A DNA stretch of 64,000 bases from Persicaria tinctoria (lineage: Eukaryota; Streptophyta; Magnoliopsida; Caryophyllales; Polygonaceae): contig JBANSL010000008.1 in the NCBI GenBank assembly GCA_037127255.1, forward strand, positions 40,561,373 through 40,625,372, in the 5' to 3' direction. Within the stretch, counting starts at the first letter, position 1; every line of letters begins with the position of its first letter. The notes under the pieces are model-generated. The model did not search any database. It was not told the DNA's origin and saw only the letters and a program-made list of their open reading frames with translations. Position numbers and translations under genes: made by a program. Positions 35,664 to 48,367 of this stretch are shown here, piece by piece.

Positions 35664-36748
35664 ACTATGCCATTGAAACATATGTGTTTTGGAATGCACA
35701 CGATCCCGTTCGTCGTCAGTACGATTTCAGCGGCAACAATGACCTCATCCGGTTCCTCAAGACCGTCCAAGAGGTCGGCCGCTACGTTGTTCTTCGTATC
35801 GGTCCCTATGTTTGTGTCGAATGGAACTATGTGTATACTATCTAATTAAGTAGAAAAAAAAACATTATACACTTTGTGGAATGTCAATTTCTAAGTTTGG
35901 CGTACTTCATTTCTTGATGGACTCCTTGTATGGTTGCACAACATGTCTAGCGTCGAGCTACGAACTGCTAACGACGTCTTTATGGTAATGAAATCAATCG
36001 GCTATTAACATACGTACATACTCATTATATGTATAGAATGTGTACTAAAGTTTGGGCAATTTTTTTGACTTGTGCAGAATGAGATGCAAAATTTCACAAC
36101 TTTGATTGTGAACATGGTGAAGGAAGAGATAACAATGATTGGCCGATTGTTATGAAGTCCTCTTCATCGCAGTGCGGTCCTATCATCATAGCGCAGGTTC
36201 GAATCCTCTTCGATAAATGTATTTTATATATAATTGACCGATTGTTATGAAGTCGATCTGCAATTTTATTATATTTCTTATGGTTTTGATAGATCGAGAA
36301 CGAGTATGGCAATACAATTGCAGCGTATGGAGAAGCCAAAAAGGTCTACCGGGACTGGACTGCAAGGATGGCCGAAGCTCAACACATCAGTGTCCCCTGG
36401 ATCATGTGCCAAGAGGACGCCGCTCCACAACCGATGGTTCGAATTTGTTACATCTATATATAAACCAAACTTACATACACATATATAATATGCTCAATTG
36501 TTAAATAGAATTTGGATTTAATTGTGTTATGGTGTTCATCAGATCAACACTTGCAATGGATGGTACTATGACCAATTCACTCCCAACAACCCTAACAGTC
36601 CGAAAATGTGGACCGAGAACTGGACCGGATGGTTCAAGAACTGGGGAGGCAAAGACCCGCTTAGAACAACTGAGGATCTTTCTTACTCCGTCGCTAGATT
36701 CTTCCAAACCGACGGAACTTTCCAGAACTACTATATGGCAAGTTCCTA
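35664..36748 (+). pseudogene. Broken GH35 beta-galactosidase gene fragment
   Basis: Five exon pieces in order match plant glycosyl hydrolase 35. 35669-35831: [24 protein letters not shown]. 35919-35984: V-W-L-H-N-M, E-L-R-T-A-N-D-V-F-M. 36078-36198: N-E-M-Q-N-F-T-T-L-I-V, then I-I-I-A-Q. 36293-36435: I-E-N-E-Y-G, W-I-M-C-Q. 36541-36748: [18 protein letters not shown]. Both catalytic Glu motifs (IENEYG acid/base and TENW nucleophile) are still readable. The enzyme trims beta-galactosyl groups from cell-wall polymers. Missing are the signal peptide, the first exons and about 500 C-terminal residues. The third piece is disrupted by a small insertion around 36128-36160. Introns are retained, so the copy is DNA-derived, not processed. 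A hydrolase cannot be made from it. Confidence 0.9.
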
Positions 36749-38429
36749 AGATCACAAGTCAAAACAAACCATAATTTTGATTTTTATTCACTTTGTTTTA
36801 CAAACAAATGAGAGATGAAGTATATTGTTAGAATGTTAGGTGACACGTTCTATTCATTTTTTTTTTCAATTTTTATTTATTTGTTGCTTAGTCTATTTTT
36901 AATTGTACTTTCTTATTTCTATTATGAGATTATACATGGTTTTATTTTTCAATTTTATGTTGTTTATATCATATTTTAATTCATATTTCTTATTTGTTGA
37001 AATAATATATGATTATTAATTTTCTCTAATTCCTATTAGGTTTTGATGAATCGTTGTTGCAAAGACTCATATTTGGAGCTTCTATTCATCATTTATTTAT
37101 TTTTCTCCAAATTTTTTTATTTGGTGCTTTAATTTGTTTTTAACGGCACTTTCTTATTTATATAGTAGATTATATATGATTTTATTTGCCAATTTTTATA
37201 TTGTTACTTTATATCATATTTCTTATTTGTTAAAATATGATATATCTTATTTGTTAAAATATGATATAATTATTATTTTCTCTATTTTGAGTTATATTCC
37301 TTTTCTAATTGCTCTCCTTATTCGCCTTAATATACATTGGCTTTGATTTGGACCACCATTGTTGAAAGAAAATCATATTCACCATCAATATAGAATGTTA
37401 ACGAGAAATAAATATATTAGTGGAAATTTTATATGAATCTCTCTCTCCCCCTCTCTCATATTTTCTTTTATTGTAGACATTGAAAATTGTGAGTTTTATT
37501 TTTCATCTTTTTCTTATTTTATACAAAATACTTTATCTTATTTTTGTTTTTATACATTTCATATATACCTCATTTTTGTAAAAACTAACATTTAATTTGA
37601 TTAATTTTGACCAATGAGCATATTTTAACTTTGCTTTGTGATTGTTGATTTTCTCGAAACTCTTTTTTCCTTAACTTTTGAATCCAACATTGAAGACTCC
37701 TAACAACTCTTATTTTCATTTGAAGTCGTCATTTAATCACTTGGAAGATAAAAGGATTGTTTTTTTTGTTGAAGTTAATATCAACAAAAAACAAAGTTAA
37801 ATTCATAAATAGACATAAATTGGAAGATGAAAAGATAATAATTTATATGTTTGTATTTAAGACATTCAAATTCAATTAATGCATTGAATATAATATGAAT
37901 AAAAAATATAAAGTTACATAAATAAATAGACATAAATGTAAAGACAATAATTGAAAAATCCAAGGAAATAAAAAATCAATTGTAGTATGTTCAAAGCGGT
38001 AGTAGTTTTGAAGTTTGACATGTAGAATGTAAAGCTAGAACCAGAAAATTATTCAACAATTTATTTTTTACTTTAATCGACAAATGATGAAACATGTATT
38101 AATGGGGCCGATATAGCATAATTTGCATAATTTAGATATCAAATTATGCACACATTAATTTCATATATATAAAATACGGGGATATATAAACGAACTACGA
38201 GTCCCGTGCGTAGCACGAGCATGTTCGGTGTATAAAAATTTCAATTTTGAAAAAACTTTAATATAATTTGTTATATATTACGTGTTATTTCTTTTCTTTA
38301 TTTATCAGATCTGATCTCACTATAATATTTGGAGCAAAATCATATCTCTCGGGCGTAGGACGGGTCTGCCCACCTAGTAATAATGAATAAATATGATAAT
38401 GCACTTAAATGTAGAGTCAACACCAACCT

Positions 38430-38642
38430 TTGGAAATGGGCACCGATTATTCGTCGATGTTTGAGCTTGCCGGAGTGTGGTATGATGAGAATAATATGAA
38501 GGGGTGGGCTCGTTTTGTGGGTCGTGCAAAAAATATGGTTCTCGTGATACACCGGTCAAGGAAGAACAAACATACTGCATATGCAACCTTCGGATTAGTG
38601 TGTGAGCTCTACGGTGAGCACAGAAAAACAACAGATATCTAA
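38430..38642 (+). pseudogene. Fragment like the FAR1/MULE N-terminal DNA-binding region
   Basis: A 70-aa frame includes G-W-A-R-F-V-G-R-A-K-N-M-V-L-V-I-H-R-S, then L-V-C-E-L-Y-G-E-H-R-K. The order (W, V-x-V-I-x-R-S, CE-x-x-G-x-x-R) resembles the zinc-binding N-terminus shared by FAR1-type proteins and MULE transposases. No transposase core follows. It lies just outside the Helitron 3' end. Confidence 0.4.
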
Positions 38643-39674
38643 TGGCACACTGACGTCAACGTAAATGTCTTGTGCCGGCTAGAAACCAGCACCCCTCATG
38701 GATCCAACGTCAGCTTCCGCATCTGAGTCAGAAAGAGGTTGGACCCCAACAAGCTTGCCTTGTGATATATTAACCCAAGCAGGGGATCTATGCATTCCGC
38801 ATCGCCCGGAGGCTGTAAAGCTGAGGTACTTGCACGAGCGGGTTGAATATCGCCTTGTCTATCTCTATCGCCCCTTCGCGCTGAAGTAGTTAGGCGAACC
38901 CTCTCTCGTTGCGAAACTGTCCGTCTCGATGTCAGTTTAAAATTCGCAACTTCGTATAAGCTATTTGCTTTAAACTAATATATATGCATGACATTGCACT
39001 TAAAATTTATATTCAATTTACAAATTTTAAGTTTAATTTCTTTGAAAAGATAAAGTTGAAGTTTTACTTAATTATGTTAACAACTTTTTGTTTCCCTTCA
39101 CATTTGCACCTTAGGTTTAAGATCCACTTAAAATTTTGAGTTTCATTTCTTCACAATCTTTAACAACTATCTTTTTCATTTCCTAAATTTTATTTTAACT
39201 ACTACTTGCCCTTAAAACATTGTCATTCATAGACAAAAAATGAACACAAATCATACCAATATTCTTCAAAAATGGTAACAACTAACATTTTTATTTCCTA
39301 AAGTTTAATTTCACCTATGAATCTTAAATTTGCATATAAAATTAAGATTCCACATAAAATTTCATTTCAACTCATAAAATTTTCTTTTCTTAAACTAATA
39401 CTATAATTAGTAACAACATAAAAGTTTGATTTCAACTCATCAAGACTACTACTAATACTAAAATTTTGATTTCAACAATACAATTTTCATTTCTTAAACT
39501 AATTCTAAAATTTTCATTTCTTCTACACTAATACTAAAATTTATAACCACATAAAATTTTCTTTTGTTAAACAAATATTCAAATTGGTAACAACATAAAA
39601 TTTTGATTTCAACTCATCTAGACTATAATTTTCATTTTTTCCACACTAGTACTAAAATTGATAACAACTTAAAA
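38643..39674. other. Spacer with one unrecognised small ORF
   Basis: 38698-38889 (plus, 63 aa, starts M-D-P-T-S-A-S) is GC-richer than its surroundings and contains A-V-K-L-R-Y-L-H-E-R-V-E-Y-R, with no family I can name. From 38940 to 39674 the sequence is AT-rich with repeated AAAATTTTGATTTCAACTCAT-like words. The same word family continues after 51543, so LARD copy B landed inside this repeat. Confidence 0.4.
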
Positions 39675-42600
39675 TGTAACGGCCCAGAATTATGATTTCT
39701 GGGTTACGTTTCAAGGGATAAAACCCCTTGTTCGGATCTTGCAATCCAGGTACGGGTCGGGGTTTCAAATCCATTTTAAGATTAATAGAAAGAGGGATTT
39801 CAAACCCTAAACTCCTCGAAGGGCCGTGGGGTACCCTTAACCTGTCCTAAGACTATGTCGCGAAATCCATTTCAACGGGAGTAAAGCGGAAGCAAAGTAA
39901 AGATACAAGTGCCACGGCAGAGCCGGGTCAAAATATGATCAACCATTCAAATTCGAGCCGTAATTAAATTGGTGAAGTTGGAATCTCAACTCTCTCTTTC
40001 CGTCATGTTAGACCCAGCGGTCATGGACTCAAATCAGCATCAATAGTAGTAAGCACAACGGATACCTAAAAAAATTGATATGGGGCGGGATCAGATCGAT
40101 GCCCACTTTAGCTCTGCATCCCAACCCTAAGCACACATATACGCTATACCTAATAAAGATGCTCTAATGCAGTATGAAATTCAAACACACTAGCATGCTC
40201 CTAGTTCATAATAATGTGCAGAATACTGTAAAGGGCCCAAGACAATGCCAAGTGGCATATCCCTCTCCTACCTCCACCCCTTCCGATAGGTGGAGACTGG
40301 CCAGCTCGTGAATGCATTCCATCATAATCGGGGGGCACGCATGCCTAACCCGCTCCACAATAAAGCCTGCAGGCATATCATAATATAAGGAAGTTCATGA
40401 CTCGATTGACTCAGGGTACCCGATGAGGCTGGGCTACCCTATGACCCTAGCAAAGACTCTAGGACTATCACAGATAACGGCCGTTCTGTTTACATACGCA
40501 TAAAGAAATAGAATGCTCAACGATCAATGCAACCTAGCATGGTACTACATGGCATGCTGATCATGAATGCAAGCACCTAGTATATCATGCACCTAAAGCA
40601 GGGAATAGCTCTATTCAATCCGAGTAAGCTCCGAAGAGACTTACCTGAAGATGCAGAACAACAAAATAACGCAAGCAAGAGCCCAAATGTAAGTTCAAAG
40701 CAATCCAAGAGCAGTACACACCTATCATTAAGCCATTTTCATAAGCTACCGATCCATCATTCATACACACGGACTCCACGTTCTCGACATGCTTAAAACC
40801 AACCGATAGTAAAACCATTTCCAAAACCTTTCCGATTTGATCAACACCAACCAAAATCATTCTTCAAATTAAACCCATTGATAAAATCGTACCAACCATA
40901 TTTCCAAACTTGCTTCTCAAAACAAACATCAACAAACCAAGACAAATAATCCTGACATTACATATTTAAACCTTTAACCAATTTCTCCAAAATCATATTA
41001 TTAAAATGATCCCGACATTTTATTTCAAAACCTAAAACCCTATATATAGTTTTACCAAATTGTATTAAACTAAAATAAACACCAAACATATTTATAAATT
41101 AATACCAGTAGATCCTCTTGTAACTTCCAAGATCACATATTTACTCCTCACAAAATACATAGTTCACTAATATTATTTTAAGCACTTAAAAAATGGATAA
41201 TCAAAATTTCAGAAAATATATTTCTTAAGGGCAGGAAAATATAATCATAATTATTATAATGAAACTAATAACAATTATTACATAACATATAGTATAAAGT
41301 ATAATGATGTAACATAATAACATAAAACAACAACCTCTTTTAAATAGAACAACCCAGCCCAATGAGGGAAACAAGCCCCAACCCGGAAGGAAAGCCCAAC
41401 CCGAAAACCCGGATCCAGTAAAAGAAAGAAGGGAAGGAGACCCGGATTCGCAACCCGACCCGGTCTCAGATCCAAGCCCAACCCTAGTGGAAGAAAAGAA
41501 AGAGAGAGCCGTCTCCTTCCTTGGCCAACGCTGCGCGAAGACGGAAGAGGAAGAGAAACGAGGTCCTCGCCGGAGCTCTCTCGTCTCCAACCCGGCCACT
41601 CTCTCGCACCCGCTCATTCACCTTCTCGCTCGCTCTCGCGCCCGTGCTCCCTGCTCGCACACACTCGCCTCTCCCGTCGCTCTCGAGTTCACCGGAGCTC
41701 TTGAGCCCGCCCACGCCGGCTCCCAGCCTCTCACTCTCATACTAATAGGACGGAACAAACGGAAATAGAATCAAGGAAATGAGGGGCTTTCGGGTGCTCA
41801 CAGAGGGGCTCGAGCTCTCGCCGGAAAACGCCTCGTCGGGGCTCGATTCGGCTTCACCGGTGCCGGAATCAACGATCTCGCCTGGGGAGGGATTGGTAGA
41901 GATCTAAAGGTTTGACCTTTATGGAGATTTGGAGGCAAAGGAGGAGGAAGATGAGCCTTACCACCAGTTTTGGGTGAAACAGGGGAAAGAAGGTGACGAT
42001 GGCGTCGGCGGCCGGCTCCTGTGCGGCTCCGGCTGCTGGAAGCTCCGAGAAGCGTCGAGGTTGCTGCTTCTGCTGTCTCAGGGAAAGAGGAGGGAGCAAG
42101 GAGGGAAAGGTGAGGCGTGGGCTTGGTGTTCCTTGTCTCGGCAAAACAGGGCCGAGTAACATGAGTTGTGGTGTGGTGACTGTGGTGGCGCCGGAGGCTA
42201 CGGGGTGGGGCGTGAGATTTACAGTAGAATGGAGAAGAAGATAAGGTTGTGGATTGTGTTTGATTTAGGGGTTTGAAAACGAAATATGGTGAGGATATGA
42301 GTCTGTACGAGGGATTGTATGCCCTGCAACTATTACAATTGATCAAAGCTTTTGACATTTTGCTTAAAATGGAGAAAGAGAGAGAGAGAGAGAGAGAGAG
42401 GTGGAAAGAGGAGCATGGAAGGTGATGTTTACAATTTACCAGAATTGGTTGCCTTCATCAGTTTGAATTCAGAGTGGGGTAAAAGAGTGCACTGGTCAAA
42501 AGGAACAAGACAAAAGTGTTCCTAAAATCAAAATACCCAAAATTAAACCCCTAAACCCGCTCTCTCGGTCTTATCTCGACTCGATCAAAATAAAGTTTAA

Positions 42601-42841
42601 ATCTTCCAATTCCAAGTTAAATAATTAAATCCAATATTATTTTCAATTTCTCGACATATAAAAATGGGATAAAACATGTTCTAATTTTTCAACCAAATAA
42701 TGCCGGAACTAGCTTCGAAAGATTTAGAATAATTCCAAATAACTCGATGACAGAAATTTCAAAATTCCCCGAATATCAACTTTATCCATCATAAATTATT
42801 ATTTTAGTTATTTAATATTATAAAATTTCCCGGTCTTTACA
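39675..42841 (-). repeat. 3' LTR of copy B
   Basis: Begins TGTAACGGCCCAGAATTATG and ends CCCGGTCTTTACA. Contains the conserved splice-donor-like site at 40638-40647, a C-rich zone 41520-41745 (reads as spurious ORFs) and (GA)n at about 42375-42400. Confidence 0.93.
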
Positions 42842-45800
42842 TCATCCACCTCTAAAAACAAGTCTCGTCTCCGAGACTAAAATCATTCTAAAACAAGGAG
42901 ACGAAGTTTGAAATTGGTGAGTCCAAGAATCATGTCATTGGTCCCGTAAGCACCTCATAAGAGCCCGTATGAGGTTCTCATGGTACCCATGACGTGATCA
43001 TAATATTCCCAATAGGTCGTAGCAAGCATGCAATATGGGCCCCTACCACACCCTTACATTGACCTTTCAGTTATATCATAACTCAAAAGCAACTATAGCA
43101 CCCCTACTAGGTCTTAGCAAGCATTCTATATGCGCCCCTATAAAATGCTTGTATCCACTTCGTGAGACGTTATAATATAAGCCCGGGTTGAAAAGTTTCA
43201 AAAGGGATTCCGTAATTGAAAGAGATTAACCTCAAAATCGTTGAAATTCTCGGTAACGTTTATTCCTTATAAATCTAAGCTAATCATTTTCAAAACCGTT
43301 CAAATCTTCAAATCCAACATTTAATCAAACAACCTTACACCAAAACAAGTCAAATCCTTTCAAATTAAGATTTCGTCAAAATATTCCAACCACCAGATCA
43401 ATTTCTCACATACCAACAATCAAATTTAGAAGATGGGAGGTGGAGTCATCCACATCTAAGGGCTAATCCCATATTCTCTTCCTAGTTCCCATAATCAAAT
43501 CAATCTATCAGTTTCAATTCGAGCAAAATTCACAAGCCACAAGCAATGCATAACCACATAACCAATCAATCCTCAACGAGTACACCATATGACAAGTCTC
43601 AAACATATGCCAGCACACTGCCACAAGATCACATCAACGTCTCCACATCACACTAAAGGTCATAATATGCATATATGCCAAAATCATAACACACATCTCG
43701 ATATCACACCAAGGTCATAACAAGTACATCCTCACCATAAAGTCAATGAATCAAACTCATTGTCAACACCTCAACACAACAAGTCATGTTATTAAGATTC
43801 CGCGAAAGGGGAGGTCAAACAATATATCAGTCATCAAATGTCAACATATGCACCAAACATCATCTTAACTCATCATAATGCCATATAACGATCATTTAGA
43901 ATCTGGTATCACTATCTTATATATACAAATCATATTCATCCTCAAAGTCATATTCATCATTTAACATACCCACAATCATGCTTAATGATCAAATAACATC
44001 ACATCATGCTTTACCATCCCATAATATAATACCATGTTTTCACATAGCAACATGTCATTATCTCATGATTCATATAACACATCGTAACATGCTTCTAAAA
44101 CGCACATCAGGGTAGTAATGCTTCAATATATCATGATAACACTAGTCACTACCAATTAGATTTCAGTATTTGCATAAAAACATGTAATTTCAAATCAGGT
44201 TCATTATGGTCGTTATCTAACATCATGCCAGCAGATATAAATAAATCACAAAATCGAGAAAATTCCTCACATCATACCAGTCAAATTAAAACACAATCCC
44301 CACTCACCCATCTCAACTCTCAAGCCAAGATTAATCCTCTTTTAGACTCAACAACACTAACTCCAACAAAATCCCCTGAAGAAATCTCAATTCATTTCGA
44401 TACTCCAATCTCACCCCTCATTCCATCAAGCACTCCCACACACCATCCACCTCTAAGAACCCAACTCTTATCTCCAACTTCACACCTGAGCACCCTCTCA
44501 TACTATGTCCCCAATACTCTCTAAAGCCATTCCCCACACTTCTCATACTACTCAAGACATCACAAGCATCCTACCCTGCCAACATTTCTCTCTCGTGATT
44601 TGCCTAATAAACCATCGGTCATCCTAATCGCTCAAATTCTTTCACCATTCCCCAACCACACTACCAAATGATCTCACCCACATGTTAAAGAAGAACAATC
44701 ATGAAATCATCACACATAAGATCTACATCAGGTCAACCAACATTTATAAACATAGCATCATGGGTTCATAATAAATTATTGCAACTATGTCAACAAGTCT
44801 CAATTTACCATCGTGCTCAATCATTATTACAAATCATCATATATGCACATAATAAAGTCAAGCTAGCAAGTTGCATCATAACCTTATCTAATAACCACTT
44901 CAGGTTTCCCAGCATTTGCAGTTCATACTTTATAGGCAAAGGAACTTAGATCATGCTTGGCAACTCAGAGTAACAACTAATCAAGGTATCATGGCACATT
45001 AGAACCATAAGGCATCAAACCATATTATTATAACCAACAAACAATCAGGCAACAGTCATCACCAAGTGAGCACATCAGCACGTAAATCTCATCGGCAGGT
45101 CAGTGCAATATCATCATCAACGATTCTAGAAGGATTGGCAATTCGAATGGAGGAAACTCGCTCGCAAGTCATATCGTACTCAGTAACCTCCATCCTCAAA
45201 ACATGTTTGTCCCGCCGACATCATTGATCCTGAGGCCCGTGGGTTAGGGGCCCACGCTTCTACTGCACCGCTCTATCATTATCCCACCTTCTGTTCTCTT
45301 TCCCATGCGATCGCCCATCCAAGTATCGCGGAGGAGTCTAAGTTAGCAGAGATAGGGGAGTGACAATATCGGGGACCCAATGTTCCTTTCGGAATCAAAC
45401 ATGGACCAAGGCTAAGACGACAAGACTAGAGACAAGACTACGACCCGAGAATACAACGATGCCCTTATAAAGTCTATTAGGTTACAATTGTGACGAGCAA
45501 AATGAAGTCATCATGGAGCATATCTGTCACATTAATCCACACTAACATGTACCTATCTCAAGGAGAACGAAGTGCATATTCAATCCCGAGGACATAATCG
45601 AATTCTACACGGATGCATGTGAGATAAGCTAATAGCCTTTTATTCCAAGGAAGCAGATATGTCTAGCAATTTCAAATAAGATATGCGGAGCCAGTAATGG
45701 TCATGCATGGCTTAACGAGGATGACCAACATCATGTATATGAACAATGCACGAGCATGACAACAAATGAGTCCAAATATAGCATGACAGTGTACATCATA

Positions 45801-48367
45801 AAAATCAAACTAAGCGTCATATGAGGGTACATAAGAGCGACATGACAATTATCACATCTAGCAACAAGGATCATATACTAGGTTGAGAACGACATGTAAT
45901 CATATGGCGAGATACATTTAAAGGCATAAGTAATACATGGTACTAGCGATACATGATGGGATACAAGCATAGTCAAGAGTCATTAAAAAGAGTTCAACAT
46001 AATGTTCACGAAACATAAGGCATGATCAAAAGCAATAAGAAGGACATCATGAGCGACATGTTATAATCATGCTAGGAACGAACCATCATGGGACACATAT
46101 AATGGTACGATAGTTATCGCGTCATAGAACAAGTGCACACGTGATCATTTAGCGAGTCATATTGAAAATCATAAACCCTACAAGATACTACTAGCACATA
46201 TCAAATCATGACCATAATCAAGGTAACCCGACTAAATGCATTCTAACATTCATGTGCTATGCGTATGTGAAATCATGGTATAGCGTGGTGTGTGATCATG
46301 CGAGGTGCCAAGTCTTACATTCGTACAAGCACGAGGTGATATTATAGAGCAATAGGGGAAACACTACCGAGTGATAACATGTAAGCATGCTAGAACTAAC
46401 CATCACGAAAATCAAGTCAATCATCAGGTTCAACATCAATCTTATTTGCATGAGTAAGACATATTAAGGTGATAGAAAGGGGAAATACCACGCTATCAGG
46501 AACCTAGCTCAAGAGAGGTTCAGCAATAATGCAGACAAGGTATAGCACGCACAAGTTACCATCGAGGGTCCTACATGACACTAATGACTCAACACAACGT
46601 GCGATGCATACATGCATTTGATCATAACAATATGTAAGAAATCAATTGAATCATATTCTGATGATACAGAAGCATGGGGCAAGGATAACGATTTATACTA
46701 CGGGTCTAAGCAACAGGGCAACATAGCTGGAACAGGGGAACATGAGTTCAACCAACACATACTGGGATAAAACATGCATTTATCAAGACTCATTTACACC
46801 AACGTAATCCAAATTCAGTGAAGTATCACACAACAGTATAAGTTGCAGAGTAAGCAACAATAATTAACCTGATGTATATATAACAACCAAGCATGCTATT
46901 GATTCTTGTCACAAAAGGGATAATAGGCATTGACACGTCATCATCCAACATGCTAAGATGATCATCTATCAACATTCATACAAAGAGGAATTGATCACAC
47001 TATCATGGACCTAATCCAGGGAAAGCAAGATTCATATAGACCCATATCATGCCCATTCATGTTTCTAACCAATCAGTAGTACGATCATTACAACAGGTCA
47101 ATTAGACACGCGAAACCAAACATAATCATGACAGAAAGCGAGATACAACACGAGACCTAAACAATGTGACTAGCATGGATACGGAATGTTACACAATCAC
47201 GAATTTACATGAAGGGTCATCACAATAACATGTACTGGAAATTACGTATCATATAAGGCATAGTGACATCAAGTTGTAGCACGTATCAAATAAGGAACTT
47301 GCTTCATCAGCGTATCAAAATTTAACGATCACACTACCATGAACCTAGTAGAGTAAAATCATGCAGATTCATTTCATGCAACTCACACATCCATTCAATC
47401 ATACGATCAATAGGCCAAGTAAACATGCTATAACAACATATAATCATGGTAGAAGCCAAGACATAACACAAGACCTAAGCCAGGTACCCAATCATAGATG
47501 CAACAACGTGAGTAGCTTTTTACCAATGGGCATTCACAGGGTACATGCCAAAGATTACAAAATTATGTCATGCAATTCAGAGAGAGTCACAATTACAACC
47601 GGACAGAGATCCCTAAGGGCAACCATTGACTTTTCCCAACCGACTCATCACCCCTCTTTCCCGCGGGACTTTGACACGAATCTTGTGGTAGGAAAACACT
47701 AGTTAATCATCATAAAAATCAAGAAAGACAGCCTCATAAACGCCTTACTCTCGACTCAAAATGACATCAAGAACTACCTTCCAGTACTCACTCAAACCAC
47801 CTTTATATCCATACATGTTTCCGACACAATGTGTTTACCGACCCGATTCCCCGTTGAAGACACTGACATCTAGGAGGAAGACTCGATAGAGCATAGTTGA
47901 AGGGCTGTTTCGCACAAGCTGGACTTGACCATATAGAAATAAAGGTACTCCCGCTATCCCGTTTACACAGATCAGTCAATACACATTTAATTGTTAGGCA
48001 TACCAATCAGACTTCTAGCATAGTAAGCATTCAGCACATAATCAGTTATTAACACTCATAATGATCTCCTTGAAGTCTCCCAACCCATCTGTAAAGAACA
48101 AGCTGATGTTTTGCCTACCGTTCCCAACTACACCCAATAGGGGTGGTCTAGCGCCTTTACTACCCACTCGCGTCCCTGTTTAGTCGGTTTTCCTCTTTTA
48201 TTACAAGTCAAGTTTAGTACTTAGTCCAATTTCAGTTAGGCGTCTGAAGTTCATTTTGCCCTTTTTAAAACACTTTCAAATCATTTGAAATTCATGGGTG
48301 GTTTTCCAAAACATACACTCGACCCTTTTGTACTCGAATTGCACAACCTCAGCTCTGATACCATCTT
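42842..48367 (-). mobile_element. Non-coding internal region of copy B
   Basis: Colinear with 7791-12977. No retroviral-type domain is found in six frames; longest frames (44225-44524, 47361-47702) are antisense and featureless. The plus strand is A/C-rich, so the transcript would be T/G-rich. The sequence CCCTAAGGGCAACCATTGAC (about 47610) is one of the best conserved blocks with copy A (about 12211). Confidence 0.8.
48352..48363 (-). promoter_or_regulatory. Primer-binding site, initiator tRNA-Met type (copy B)
   Basis: The minus strand reads TGGTATCAGAGC, four bases from the LTR edge, as in copy A. Confidence 0.92.

Larger units (their letters stand above)
33926..38377 (+). mobile_element. 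Probable non-autonomous Helitron carrying a beta-galactosidase gene piece
   Basis: The 5' end is placed at TCTTCTATAATAAAACATAA, a TC start with the AT-rich lead common in plant Helitrons; the true TC could lie in the preceding TCTA repeat. The 3' end is CTAG at 38374-38377, preceded by a short GGGC...GCCC hairpin (38351-38370) and followed by T, as expected for insertion between A and T. A second hairpin-like CCGTGCGTAGCACG lies near 38203-38216. There is no Rep/helicase ORF. There are no TIRs and no target duplication, which fits rolling-circle elements. The interior holds AT-rich filler (36780-38200, no gene seen) and the GH35 fragment with its introns. Confidence 0.58.

Noticed and set aside
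41225..42358. ORFs in the GC-rich part of LTR B and their copies at 49920-51053
   Set aside because: They lie in LTRs, on both strands, are low complexity (Ser/Arg/Pro rich), and are not kept in copies A and C.
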